From an uncultured Marinobacter sp. (GTDB taxonomy: Bacteria; Pseudomonadota; Gammaproteobacteria; Pseudomonadales; Oleiphilaceae), in assembly GCF_947259545.1 (NCBI RefSeq), contig NZ_CAMYMK010000007.1:1-64000 (forward strand): DNA of 64,000 nt, read 5' to 3'. The position numbers were made by a program, and so were the translations under genes. This document shows positions 1 to 6,762 of the stretch, in pieces. Below the pieces are notes generated by a model, which was not told the DNA's origin, did no database searches, and was given only the letters and a program-made list of their open reading frames with translations. Positions within the stretch are counted from its first letter, which is position 1. The number at the start of each line of letters is the position of its first letter.

Positions 1-127
1 CTATCTTCGAGTACATCGAAGTGTTTTATAACCGGAAGAGAAGACACTCCGCTTTGGGCTATCTCAGCCCGGTGGAATACGAGCGCAGATGCGCATAACG
101 AGTGTCTATTTTTCGTGGGTAGGACCA
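1..127 (+). mobile_element. Right end of an IS3-family insertion sequence
   Basis: The left edge carries the 3' end of a transposase reading frame. A 25-base segment at 103-127 (beginning TGTCTATTTTTCG and ending GGTAGGACCA) follows it. Its position just after the transposase stop and its terminal TG...CA form fit the right inverted repeat of an IS3-family element. The matching left repeat lies outside the window, so the boundary is inferred from position and form only. The element sits directly against a probable integron cassette. Confidence 0.6.
3..98 (+). CDS. IS3-family transposase OrfB, C-terminal end (partial)
   Basis: An open frame enters from outside the window and ends at TAA 96-98. 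The last 31 codons contain [16 protein letters not shown] followed by VEYE, the conserved C-terminal end of the IS3-family OrfB (rve integrase core) just past the catalytic glutamate. The protein would join and cleave DNA strands during transposition. Most of the gene is outside the window, so whether it is intact cannot be judged. Confidence 0.8.
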   Translation: MFEYIEVFYNRKRRHSALGYLSPVEYERRCA

Positions 128-144
128 ACCGAAAGGGAGTACCG

Positions 145-555
145 ATGCTTCATGGAAGTTGCCTTTGTGGCCTAGTCCAATATGAATACAGTGGCGAGCT
201 TGGCCCTATCGCGATGTGCCATTGCTCGCAGTGTCGTCGAGCCCAGGGTTCTGCGTATGCGACCAATAGCCCTATTCAGGCATCTCAATTTCAATTTGTT
301 GAGGGGCGTGATCTAGTAAAGGAGTTCGAGTCTAAGGCGGGTAAAAAGCGAGCATTTTGTAGTGAATGTGGCAGCCCGTTATACAGCCGGCTGGATTCAA
401 AGCCCGATCGTTTGCGCTTGAGAATCGGTACACTGAAAACACCGATAGAGGCTAAGCCCGAGTACCATATTTTCGCTAGTTCTGCAGCGGAGTGGTACGA
501 GTTCACGGATAATTTGCCACGTTATGCAGAGCTGGAAGATGGCCCGCTGGTATAA
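145..555 (+). CDS. GFA family zinc protein (glutathione-dependent formaldehyde-activating-like)
   Basis: This 136-residue protein has the Mss4-like fold pattern of the GFA family: HGSCLCGLVQYEY, then CHCSQCRRAQGS, then FCSECGSPL. The cysteine pairs bind structural and catalytic zinc. Characterised members join formaldehyde and glutathione, but most small homologues have no proven substrate, so only the family is called. ATG 145 is preferred to the GTG at 115 because it follows GGGAG at good spacing, and 115 lies inside the presumed IS inverted repeat. An attC-like site follows immediately, so this is probably a gene cassette. GFA proteins are common integron cargo. Confidence 0.8.
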   Translation: MLHGSCLCGLVQYEYSGELGPIAMCHCSQCRRAQGSAYATNSPIQASQFQFVEGRDLVKEFESKAGKKRAFCSECGSPLYSRLDSKPDRLRLRIGTLKTPIEAKPEYHIFASSAAEWYEFTDNLPRYAELEDGPLV

Positions 556-639
556 ACCCGGCGGTCGGACGCCAAAAGCGTGGCGCTTCTGGTTCCCTCC
601 GCTGGCTTTTCGGCGCCGGTCACCTTAGCGTTATAAGGC
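551..639 (+). other. attC-like integron recombination site
   Basis: About 89 bases after the GFA stop form an imperfect palindrome of attC type. The centre CCAAAAGCG-TGG-CGCTTCTGG (572-592) is a near-perfect hairpin resembling the core of Vibrio attC repeats. CCGGCG at 558-563 pairs with CGCCGG at 614-619. The 3' end GTTATAAGGC (630-639) is an R'-type box whose complement, GCCTTATAAC, recurs at 1189-1198 just after the next gene. The outer left box (TATAAAC) is degenerate. The call rests on structure and repetition only; no integrase gene is visible. Confidence 0.55.
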
Positions 640-651
640 ATCACCTGACTC

Positions 652-1197
652 ATGCTTAGAACGCAAAGATTAATACTTCGGCAGTGGGATGACGAAGATT
701 TCTATCCCTTTTCGCAGATGTGTCGGGATAAGGACGTGATGGAGTTCTTCCCGAAGCTTCTGACGGAGGAAGAAAGCTACAGTATGGGAAGAAAAATCAA
801 GTCTCTCATTGCTGAACGTGGGTGGGGGTTCTGGGCTGTAGAGATCCCTGGTCAAAGTAAGTTTGCTGGATTTGTCGGGCTGCACGTTCCCAAAGAAAGC
901 ATGCCGTTCTCACCATGTGTTGAGATTGGCTGGCGTCTCGCTAAACGATATTGGGGCATGGGTTACGCGACAGAGGCCGCCAATGAGTCGTTGCGGTATG
1001 CTTTTACTCACTTGGGTTTAGAAGAGGTGGTTTCTTTTACGACAGTACGCAACATCCGTTCGCAAGCCGTCATGGAAAAAATCGGGATGTCCTATGCCAG
1101 CAAGTTTGAGCATCCGGACCTGGAACCTTCTGACCCGCTTTGTGAGCATGTTTTGTACAAGATAGGCAGAGATCACTGGGAGCTACATGCCTTATAA
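652..1197 (+). CDS. GNAT family N-acetyltransferase (RimJ/RimL type)
   Basis: This 181-residue protein begins LRTQRLILRQW, as in RimJ/RimL-like acetyltransferases. It carries the acetyl-CoA pyrophosphate-binding motif A, EIGWRLAKRYWGMGYATEAA, and then the NIRSQAVMEKIGM segment typical of motif B. It should transfer acetyl from acetyl-CoA to an amine, but the substrate cannot be told; protein N-termini and small molecules are both precedented. The gene lies between two attC-like boxes and is visibly more A/T-rich than the core genes downstream, which suggests a captured cassette. No strong Shine-Dalgarno is seen. Confidence 0.85.
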   Translation: MLRTQRLILRQWDDEDFYPFSQMCRDKDVMEFFPKLLTEEESYSMGRKIKSLIAERGWGFWAVEIPGQSKFAGFVGLHVPKESMPFSPCVEIGWRLAKRYWGMGYATEAANESLRYAFTHLGLEEVVSFTTVRNIRSQAVMEKIGMSYASKFEHPDLEPSDPLCEHVLYKIGRDHWELHAL

Positions 1198-1198
1198 C
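1189..1198 (+). other. attC R''-like box at the end of the GNAT cassette
   Basis: GCCTTATAAC overlaps the stop codon of the acetyltransferase gene. It is the exact reverse complement of GTTATAAGGC, which ends the attC-like site upstream of that gene. This is the arrangement expected at the start of the attC belonging to a cassette. The rest of a normal attC is not recognisable before the next gene, so the site looks decayed or truncated. Confidence 0.4.
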
Positions 1199-1243
1199 CA
1201 GGCCAGTCACGGCGACAGATACATGCATCACAGGGGATGAACC

Positions 1244-1783
1244 ATGTTTGAGGTATTGTTTCTGACCTCCGGCATTGCTGTTATCGGCGGCGCTCTTCTA
1301 ATGGTTATCGGTTTTGCCTTTTCCTTGTTCCGTCGCACTCGATTAACAAAACTATTTGCCAATCGCCCCGAATATATCGCTCTGTTTACCTCAATTTTTC
1401 TGGCTGTAGCCGGCTTCACGGCGCTGTTGGTTGCGCCTGTGTACCAGGGCACGGAGACACGGGGCGAAATATCAATTGATGCTGGCACGGGAATCACGGT
1501 CAGCCAGTCAACAACGAAAGAAACCAGCAAATCCTTTGTAGAAGTTAATGGCATTGAAGTCTTACCGCTTTTTATCGCTCCGGTCTTGATCGCGCTGTTA
1601 CCCTTGCTGTTCTTTAGCCTTGGAATCCGCCCGTTCGTTGAAGGTTTCTGCGCATTACTGCTTGGCGGGCAAGCCGCGATAGGTATGTCTGGTTACGGTA
1701 CCTTTTTCGGACCAAGTGCTGTGGTCATGGTCATAGCTGGCATCCTGGCGTTGCGATCACGCAATGCCGCATCACAAGAGTGA
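1244..1783 (+). CDS. Hypothetical membrane protein
   Basis: This 179-residue protein is not recognised. It has about four hydrophobic segments, at roughly residues 5-28, 45-66, 105-127 and 133-170. A polar loop of about 35 residues rich in Thr, Ser and Glu (EISIDAGTGITVSQSTTKET) separates segments two and three and is probably extracytoplasmic. ATG 1244 follows GGGGATG at suitable spacing. It lies just after the decayed attC half-site, so it may be accessory. No catalytic motif or named domain can be seen, and no function is proposed. Confidence 0.6.
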   Translation: MFEVLFLTSGIAVIGGALLMVIGFAFSLFRRTRLTKLFANRPEYIALFTSIFLAVAGFTALLVAPVYQGTETRGEISIDAGTGITVSQSTTKETSKSFVEVNGIEVLPLFIAPVLIALLPLLFFSLGIRPFVEGFCALLLGGQAAIGMSGYGTFFGPSAVVMVIAGILALRSRNAASQE

Positions 1784-1939
1784 GCCCTCCGAGTAATTCT
1801 CTGCTGCTTTTCAAATTGTCCGTTGCTGGGCGAAGGGACTCCCAAAACTAATCCCGGTATCACCGGTCAGACTACAGAGACCCTGACGCAGGCGGGCCTG
1901 GTTGTTGAGTCAACACTCCCAGCAGTGAGGTAGCTAACG

Positions 1940-2317
1940 ATGACGTACTTTCAGAACCTGGATCAGATCGTCGCATCCCTCGAAGCTGATGAATCTACGA
2001 AGGGCGACCCCATCAAGCGGACGTTTGTTTTCGACGGAGAGCATGTGACAGCAAATGTTGGCGTAGTCAGTGATAGCGGCAATGCACTGCACACCCAGAA
2101 TTACCATGATGAACTGCTCGTCATTATCGAAGGTAATGTGGACTTTAAAGTCGGTGAAGAAACAAAGAAGGTGACAAAGGGTGATCTCGTGTTCATTCCC
2201 AAGTCGACGCTTCACGGCCCGATTTTAAAGGAAGGGCAAAGTTTTGCGGCGCTGTCAGTTTTTGCCCCTCACTTTGACCGGACGAAAAACAACATCGAAT
2301 GGGATAAAGACTCTTGA
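1940..2317 (+). CDS. Small single-domain cupin protein
   Basis: This 125-residue protein has a cupin beta-barrel pattern. HTQNYHDELLVIIEGNVDF resembles cupin motif 1 (G-x5-HxH-x3,4-E-x6-G) with only part of the usual histidine set. KGDLVFIPKSTLHG matches motif 2, including PxxxxH. Small cupins bind metals or sugars and include isomerases, dioxygenases and binding proteins, and nothing here decides among them. GAGGTAG precedes ATG 1940 as a ribosome binding site. About 155 bases upstream show no gene or clear signal. The gene lies at the inner edge of the accessory segment. Confidence 0.7.
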   Translation: MTYFQNLDQIVASLEADESTKGDPIKRTFVFDGEHVTANVGVVSDSGNALHTQNYHDELLVIIEGNVDFKVGEETKKVTKGDLVFIPKSTLHGPILKEGQSFAALSVFAPHFDRTKNNIEWDKDS

Positions 2318-2403
2318 ACGTTTGCCTGACCTGAACAATGAGCCGAGGTGAGATCGAAGCATCTTCATTTCCGTACCCGTATGTCACCTAACGGCTTTTT
2401 AAT

Positions 2404-2428
2404 GGAATAAACCCTCTCGCCAACCGTC
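2404..2428 (+). promoter_or_regulatory. Candidate ECF sigma-dependent promoter of the first alanine-rich gene
   Basis: GGAAT at 2404-2408 and CGTC at 2425-2428 lie 21 bases apart, start to start. The same pair precedes the ECF sigma gene, the protease gene and the second alanine-rich gene. GGAAY is a classical ECF -35 element. Transcription would begin near 2435, leaving a 5' leader of about 40 bases that carries a strong AGGAGG ribosome site before ATG 2476. Confidence 0.65.
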
Positions 2429-2475
2429 CTCCTGATGAAAGCCACCCGATAAGGGTAAATCAGGAGGAAGTAACC

Positions 2476-2988
2476 ATGAAAAAACATCTACTGACCATCG
2501 CAATCTGTTCCATTCTCTCCGCTGGCGCTCTCGCTGACGAAGGCTCTGGCGCTGCCAATGCCAGCGCCGAGGCCGAGGCCAACATGAGCGCTGAAGCCAG
2601 CACCCGCAATGGCGTTTCCGCCAACGGAGATGCGGCGGCCGAGTCCGAAAGCAATGCTGACGGTGAAGTGGCTCGTGATGAAGCCTCCGAGCAGGGAGAG
2701 GCAGTCAGTAACCAGGCCCGTCAGAGCGCCAATCAGGCAGTAAGCGCCGGCGTGGAAACCGGTCAGAAGGTTCGCAGCACTGCCACTGCCTCTGCGGATG
2801 CAGCTGCTGATAAGGCCGGGGAAATGCGCCAGCAAGCGCAGGAGCGCATGAACGAGGCGCGAAATGCCGAGATTCGGGCTGAAACCCATCAGCAAATCGG
2901 CACGTCTGTGTCTGAAAGCGTCAGGAGTGAAGTACAGAACACCGTCAAGGGAACTGTGAAAGGTTCCGGTAGTGGCGGCTTGCTGTAA
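2476..2988 (+). CDS. Alanine-rich exported protein, paralogue A (LEA-like, low complexity)
   Basis: This 170-residue protein has a clear signal peptide, MKKHLLTIAICSILSAGALA, probably cleaved before DEGSG. The mature part is rich in Ala, Ser, Glu, Asn and Gln. Residues about 75-135 look strongly helical, with patterns such as ADKAGEMRQQAQERMNEA that recall LEA-type 11-residue repeats. The C-terminus is Gly-rich (GSGSGGLL). A closely related copy lies at 10749-11255, with near-identical signal peptide and core (NQAVSAGVETGQKVRSTAT). Strong AGGAGG ribosome site and an ECF-type promoter. A periplasmic stress or protective role is an inference; no enzyme motif is present. Confidence 0.8.
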   Translation: MKKHLLTIAICSILSAGALADEGSGAANASAEAEANMSAEASTRNGVSANGDAAAESESNADGEVARDEASEQGEAVSNQARQSANQAVSAGVETGQKVRSTATASADAAADKAGEMRQQAQERMNEARNAEIRAETHQQIGTSVSESVRSEVQNTVKGTVKGSGSGGLL

Positions 2989-3004
2989 CGTTTCACTCCA
3001 GACC

Positions 3005-3026
3005 GGCCGGGCCACAAGGCCCGGCC
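3005..3026 (+). terminator. Intercistronic hairpin (attenuator-like)
   Basis: GGCCGGGCC-ACAA-GGCCCGGCC is a perfect 9-bp inverted repeat with a 4-base loop, 17 bases after the alanine-rich gene. No T-run follows, so it is more likely a partial terminator or mRNA-stabilising hairpin. It could lower expression of the downstream barrel gene relative to the alanine-rich gene. Confidence 0.5.
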
Positions 3027-3056
3027 CTCTTCTGGCACTACAAATGAGGAGCAGAC

Positions 3057-4025
3057 ATGCAGCTGATTCCACGTACTTTGGCCGTGCCTCTGGCACTGGG
3101 ACTTTTCGCACCATCGTTGGTTGTCCACGCCGAGGATAAAGTCCGGATGAACGGGCACCTTGAGGGCGGTTATCAATATGACAGCAACGTGACCGTGGAC
3201 GAACTGAATACTTCCTCTGATCAAAGCGATGAGGCCTGGGTGTTTGATGCCGGCCTTGAGGGAGTGCTGAAACCCACCAGGGCGCTGAACGTGACCCTCG
3301 GTTATTCATTGTCAGGCAGGCGATACCAGAACCTGGATCAGTTTGATCAGGATATTCACCTGGTGTCGGCTGATATCAGTTACGACTTTGATCCGGTAAC
3401 CGTGGGCACCAGCTATCACTATTCCCATGCGACCCTGGGCTCGGACCCGTTTCTGGATTTCCGGCGGGCCAGCGTCTACCTGGGACGCCTCATCGGGGAA
3501 GACGTATACCTGCTGGCCAGCCTGCAGGACAAGAGTAAAGACTTTGACGACAGCGAGGCCCGGGATGCGGACATTCGCGGTGTCAGCCTGGACTCATTTT
3601 TCTTCTTCAATCAGGCCAGAAGCCACCTGTTGGTTGGTCTTGATGGTGACCGCGAGGATGCCGAGGCGGACGCCTATGACAATGACCTGCTGCGGGTTCG
3701 GCTGGCACTGGTACACAAATTCACCCTGGGTGGTGAGGATAACAGGCTACGCCTTGGCTGGCGCTACGAGGACCGCGAGTACGACGAGGTCACGGTAACC
3801 AGCTCGGATCCCTTGCTGAACGACCCTCTGACCGGTGACTTGACGGAGCGTTCGACAAGCAAACGGGCGGACAGGGCGCGTATTCTGGAGGCGAGCTGGC
3901 GGATTGGTCTTAATGAGGTATTCAGCCTGGAGCCCAGCATTTCATGGGGCAATTACACCTCCAATGTGGACTCCGCTGATTACGACAAGACTGTGGCGGG
4001 CGTTTCGCTGCGGGCAGCTTTCTGA
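3057..4025 (+). CDS. Outer membrane beta-barrel protein of unknown function
   Basis: This 322-residue protein has a signal peptide ending near VVHA-EDK. Alternating hydrophobic strands follow with aromatic girdles (HLEGGYQYDSNV, LNVTLGYSLSGRRYQ, LRLGWRYEDREYDEV), and it ends in Phe (VSLRAAF) as outer membrane barrels do. Acidic turns such as DKSKDFDDSEARDAD suggest calcium-rich or surface loops. ATG 3057 follows GAGGAG. It shares a strand with the alanine-rich gene 68 bases upstream and probably its ECF promoter. No porin subfamily could be named. Confidence 0.75.
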   Translation: MQLIPRTLAVPLALGLFAPSLVVHAEDKVRMNGHLEGGYQYDSNVTVDELNTSSDQSDEAWVFDAGLEGVLKPTRALNVTLGYSLSGRRYQNLDQFDQDIHLVSADISYDFDPVTVGTSYHYSHATLGSDPFLDFRRASVYLGRLIGEDVYLLASLQDKSKDFDDSEARDADIRGVSLDSFFFFNQARSHLLVGLDGDREDAEADAYDNDLLRVRLALVHKFTLGGEDNRLRLGWRYEDREYDEVTVTSSDPLLNDPLTGDLTERSTSKRADRARILEASWRIGLNEVFSLEPSISWGNYTSNVDSADYDKTVAGVSLRAAF

Positions 4026-4035
4026 CCATCCCTGG

Positions 4036-5370
4036 TCACAGGTCGAGGAAGCCGTGACCGAAACTGGTGTCACGGCCTTGCTTGCCCAGATCCAAGGCTT
4101 CTTCAGTCAGCGCTTTCATAGCCTGGTCTGCCGACTGATCGCCGCGGCGGCAGGCGAGGGCGGCGGCAACCACCGGTGCTGCCAGCGAGGTGCCGCTGTC
4201 GGCGACCATGCCCCCATCGGGATGCGCCACCGCAACAGACACCCCGGGGCCGGCAAACAGCACCTGCTCCCCCCGGTTTGCCCATCGGTAGAGCTCGCCT
4301 GAGGTATCCACTGCCGTAACACCCACTACCTCCGGATAGGCCGCCGGATACAATGGCGGAGCGGCGGGCCCCTGATTGCCGACGGCCGCCACCAGCAGGA
4401 TGCCCTGTTTCCGGAGGGCCTCGACGGCTGCGGCGAGCAGTCGGTTATCCGGGCCTGTCAGGCTGATGTTGACGACGGACAGATCCTGATTGGCCAGCCA
4501 GTTCAGCCCTTCCAGCAGATGCCCAAGGGTTGCCCCAGAGAGGCTGCGTTCCCGGTCATAGAATACCGAGGCGTTGAACACTGTGGCGTCCGGCAGCCGG
4601 GCTGGCCATTGATCCTCGAGGCTACCCACCATCAGGCTGGCGACGGCGGTGCCATGGTCCCTGGGCTCCCGAAGCTCGCCTTCCACATCGGCCAAAGCCA
4701 GAAAGCGTTGCTGCACGATCTGTGCATTTCCGAACACCGGATGATCGGTGGCAATGGCGGTATCCACCATTCCAACGCGAGCGGGCTTATCACAGAGGCT
4801 TTTCCACTGCGGACTGTCCGCCTCCGGGCTGGCCGTTTCGGGCCCGGCCTGAGGGGCAAAAATATGGTTTCGGTCGAGCCGGTCGGCCAGTTCCGGTAAT
4901 GCTTCTTCCAGGGCGTCACGGGAATCCAGCTCAGGTCTTACCCGGAACCGGGCGACGGTCATTCCCAGCCCGGACAGCTCGCGGCGTTCCAGAAGAGTGA
5001 TTCCCGGGTGGCTGAGGCTGTCCATGTCCGAGGCTGTGCCTGTGACCAGCCACTGACGTTCAACGGCCCGGAAGCCATCGTCCAGCGCTACCTCATTGAA
5101 CGCTTTCTGTCCTGTGGTCGTGTTTATTGAAAGTGCCCGGGGCAGTTCGGCAAGCCGCTCCCTGACGCTGTTGGCCTTTGCCTCAGCGCGTTTCTCAAGG
5201 CGTCTGTCCATGGCCCGCTCTACCACCCGTCCCGCTTTCTGTTCCACCTGCCGGGTGATCTGGGTTGCCTGGGTATCCGGAAGACCGCCTCCACCCAATG
5301 CCAGAGCTGGGGTGGCAAGCGAATAGAGAGCAATAACGGGGAGCAAGTGTGTCATGACGTGAGCTTTCAT
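4036..5370 (-). CDS. Exported subtilisin-like serine protease (S8 family)
   Basis: Counting from ATG 5370, the protein has 444 residues with signal peptide MTHLLPVIALYSLATPALA. A helical charged N-terminal region of about 150 residues is a possible inhibitory prodomain. The S8 triad follows: Asp203 (VGMVDTAIATDHP), His239 (RDHGTAVASLMVG) and Ser395 (SGTSLAAPVVA), with oxyanion Asn332 in AVGNQG. It is probably periplasmic or secreted. The upstream GTG at 5400 would lie at the predicted transcription start, so ATG 5370 is favoured. It is divergent from the ECF sigma gene and has its own copy of the ECF promoter motif. It could process envelope proteins or the anti-sigma factor, but that is conjecture. 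Confidence 0.85.
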   Translation of the reverse strand: MKAHVMTHLLPVIALYSLATPALALGGGGLPDTQATQITRQVEQKAGRVVERAMDRRLEKRAEAKANSVRERLAELPRALSINTTTGQKAFNEVALDDGFRAVERQWLVTGTASDMDSLSHPGITLLERRELSGLGMTVARFRVRPELDSRDALEEALPELADRLDRNHIFAPQAGPETASPEADSPQWKSLCDKPARVGMVDTAIATDHPVFGNAQIVQQRFLALADVEGELREPRDHGTAVASLMVGSLEDQWPARLPDATVFNASVFYDRERSLSGATLGHLLEGLNWLANQDLSVVNISLTGPDNRLLAAAVEALRKQGILLVAAVGNQGPAAPPLYPAAYPEVVGVTAVDTSGELYRWANRGEQVLFAGPGVSVAVAHPDGGMVADSGTSLAAPVVAAALACRRGDQSADQAMKALTEEALDLGKQGRDTSFGHGFLDL

Positions 5371-5407
5371 CGTGCCAGTCCGGATTTGAGTGTGTTTCAC
5401 AGGTTAC

Positions 5408-5432
5408 AACGGCCCGGTGCGGAAAAAATTCC
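5408..5432 (-). promoter_or_regulatory. Candidate ECF sigma-dependent promoter of the S8 protease gene
   Basis: On the minus strand GGAAT (5432-5428) and CGTT (5411-5408) are separated exactly as in the sigma gene's own promoter, 21 bases start to start. The two motifs face outward from a shared 83-base divergent region. The predicted start is near 5401, leaving about 30 bases of leader before ATG 5370. Confidence 0.55.
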
Positions 5433-5441
5433 TTTGTTGAT

Positions 5442-5466
5442 GGAATAAACCGGTTGCCGATCCGTT
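5442..5466 (+). promoter_or_regulatory. Candidate autoregulatory ECF promoter
   Basis: GGAATAAACC (from 5442) and CGTT at 5463-5466 match the promoter motif in front of the first alanine-rich gene: GGAATAAACC is identical and the spacing is the same. ECF factors very often transcribe their own operon, so this motif probably gives positive autoregulation of the sigma/anti-sigma pair. Confidence 0.65.
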
Positions 5467-5497
5467 TTACAGGTAACACCGATTGAAAAAGAAGGCT

Positions 5498-5989
5498 ATG
5501 CAACAGGAAATCACTGAACTGCTACCCAGGCTCCGACGATTTGCCTATTCGCTGACAGGCTCCATGGCCGATGCCGATGACCTTCTGCAGAATACTGTTG
5601 AGCGTTTGCTGACCCGAGGTACCCCGGACGACGCCGACCTCACCAAGTGGGCATTCCGGGTTTGCCGTAATGTCTGGATAGACGAATGCAGGGCCAGAAA
5701 GGTTCGGCGGGAAGCATCAGAGCGGCCGGAGCTGAGTGAGGGTCAGGTAGTGAATGGCGAGCATCAGACCACCAAATCGATTGAGTGGAACCGGGTGGAT
5801 GCGGCCATGTCCCGGCTGCCGGAGGACCAGCGTCAGATCATTTCCCTGGTGGCGATCCAGGGGATGCCCTACAAGATTGTGGCTGAAATCCTGGGGGTGC
5901 CCAGGGGCACGGTGATGAGTCGGCTGGCCCGTGCCAGGGCGGCACTGAGTGAGACGTTGTCGCCTGCAACCATGAGGACCGATGCATGA
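5498..5989 (+). CDS. ECF-type RNA polymerase sigma factor
   Basis: About 163 residues with sigma region 2 (LRRFAYSLTGSMADADDLLQ, then WAFRVCRNVWIDECRARK) and sigma region 4 (RLPEDQRQIISLVAIQG, then AEILGVPRGTVMSRLARAR, the helix-turn-helix that reads the -35 element). There is no region 1 or 3, so it is a minimal group 4 factor. ATG 5498 follows AAGAAGG, although the spacing is short; TTG 5483 is an alternative. It overlaps the anti-sigma gene by 4 bases (ATGA), which implies coupled translation. Its probable targets are the four motif-bearing promoters in this window. Confidence 0.9.
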   Translation: MQQEITELLPRLRRFAYSLTGSMADADDLLQNTVERLLTRGTPDDADLTKWAFRVCRNVWIDECRARKVRREASERPELSEGQVVNGEHQTTKSIEWNRVDAAMSRLPEDQRQIISLVAIQGMPYKIVAEILGVPRGTVMSRLARARAALSETLSPATMRTDA

Positions 5990-6711
5990 ACATAACTGAT
6001 GAAACCCTGTCGGCTTTCCTCGACAACGAGCTGAACGGCGCAGAGATGGAGGCGGTCCGGGACCAGCTGGCGGAGGATCCGGCACTGGCAGACCGTCTGG
6101 CGGAACTGGCATCGGTGGATGCCGAGCTGCAGGCGCATTATGGTTCGATCGACGACCATCCTGTGCCGGCTTCGGTGATCCGAATGCTCGAGGTGGAGTC
6201 GCCTGAAAGTGCCGCGCCCGCAGAGGATAATGTTGTCATGTTTCCGTGGTGGCGCAGGGTCAGGGGACACACCGGTAAAGCGATCGCTGCTGCGGTGATT
6301 GCGGGAGTGGCGCTGACACAATGGCTGACCCTGCCATCGGACAGAGGTCCGGCGTGGCCCGCGGTCGTGGACATTCTGAATCATCAACCCAGCGGTGAGG
6401 TCTATCAGCTTGATAGTGAGACAACACTGACACCGAGGCTGACGTTCCGGAGCCTGGCCGGGGAATGGTGCCGCCAGTTCCGTCTGGACATGGAGGCTTC
6501 TGCGTCCGAGCAGATTGCCTGTCGCAGGGATGGTGGCTCCTGGGAACGTGTGGCACAGGTGGAAGCAGAACCTGCCGCCGCGCCCGGTACCTATCAGACG
6601 GCCAGTGGCGGAAGCGTACTTGACCAGACGTTGGATCAGATGATGGCAGACGTTCCAATCGGGCCCGCTGCCGAGCGTGCTTTGATCCAACATGAGTGGG
6701 GTGACCGCTAA
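5986..6711 (+). CDS. Membrane anti-sigma factor (RseA-like organisation)
   Basis: This 241-residue protein begins ITDETLSAFLDNELNGAE, the typical opening of anti-sigma domains (LSAYLDGEL type), followed by helices to about residue 50. A transmembrane segment lies near residues 98-116 (GKAIAAAVIAGVALTQWL). A periplasmic domain of about 120 residues with two cysteines (EWCRQF, EQIACRRDG) completes it. It should hold the preceding ECF sigma at the membrane until the periplasmic part is altered or cleaved. No HxxxCxxC zinc motif is present. Operon position and 4-base overlap with the sigma gene support the role. What signal the periplasmic domain senses is unknown. Confidence 0.85.
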   Translation: MNITDETLSAFLDNELNGAEMEAVRDQLAEDPALADRLAELASVDAELQAHYGSIDDHPVPASVIRMLEVESPESAAPAEDNVVMFPWWRRVRGHTGKAIAAAVIAGVALTQWLTLPSDRGPAWPAVVDILNHQPSGEVYQLDSETTLTPRLTFRSLAGEWCRQFRLDMEASASEQIACRRDGGSWERVAQVEAEPAAAPGTYQTASGGSVLDQTLDQMMADVPIGPAAERALIQHEWGDR

Positions 6712-6762
6712 CAGCTTGAGCTGACGCCATAGACCCTGAGCGGCCATTGCGAAGTCACAGAG

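Noticed and set aside
2386..2392. ACCTAAC, an exact match to the attC R'' consensus RYYYAAC
   Set aside because: Only seven bases. No paired box or hairpin follows before the ECF-type promoter, so it is probably chance.
2488..3309. 273-codon open frame on the minus strand across the first alanine-rich gene
   Set aside because: The plus-strand gene has a signal peptide, a strong ribosome site, a promoter and a paralogue; the antisense frame has none of these.
5869..6747. 292-codon open frame on the minus strand
   Set aside because: It is antisense to the anti-sigma gene. The sigma/anti-sigma pair is supported by domains and a 4-base overlap.
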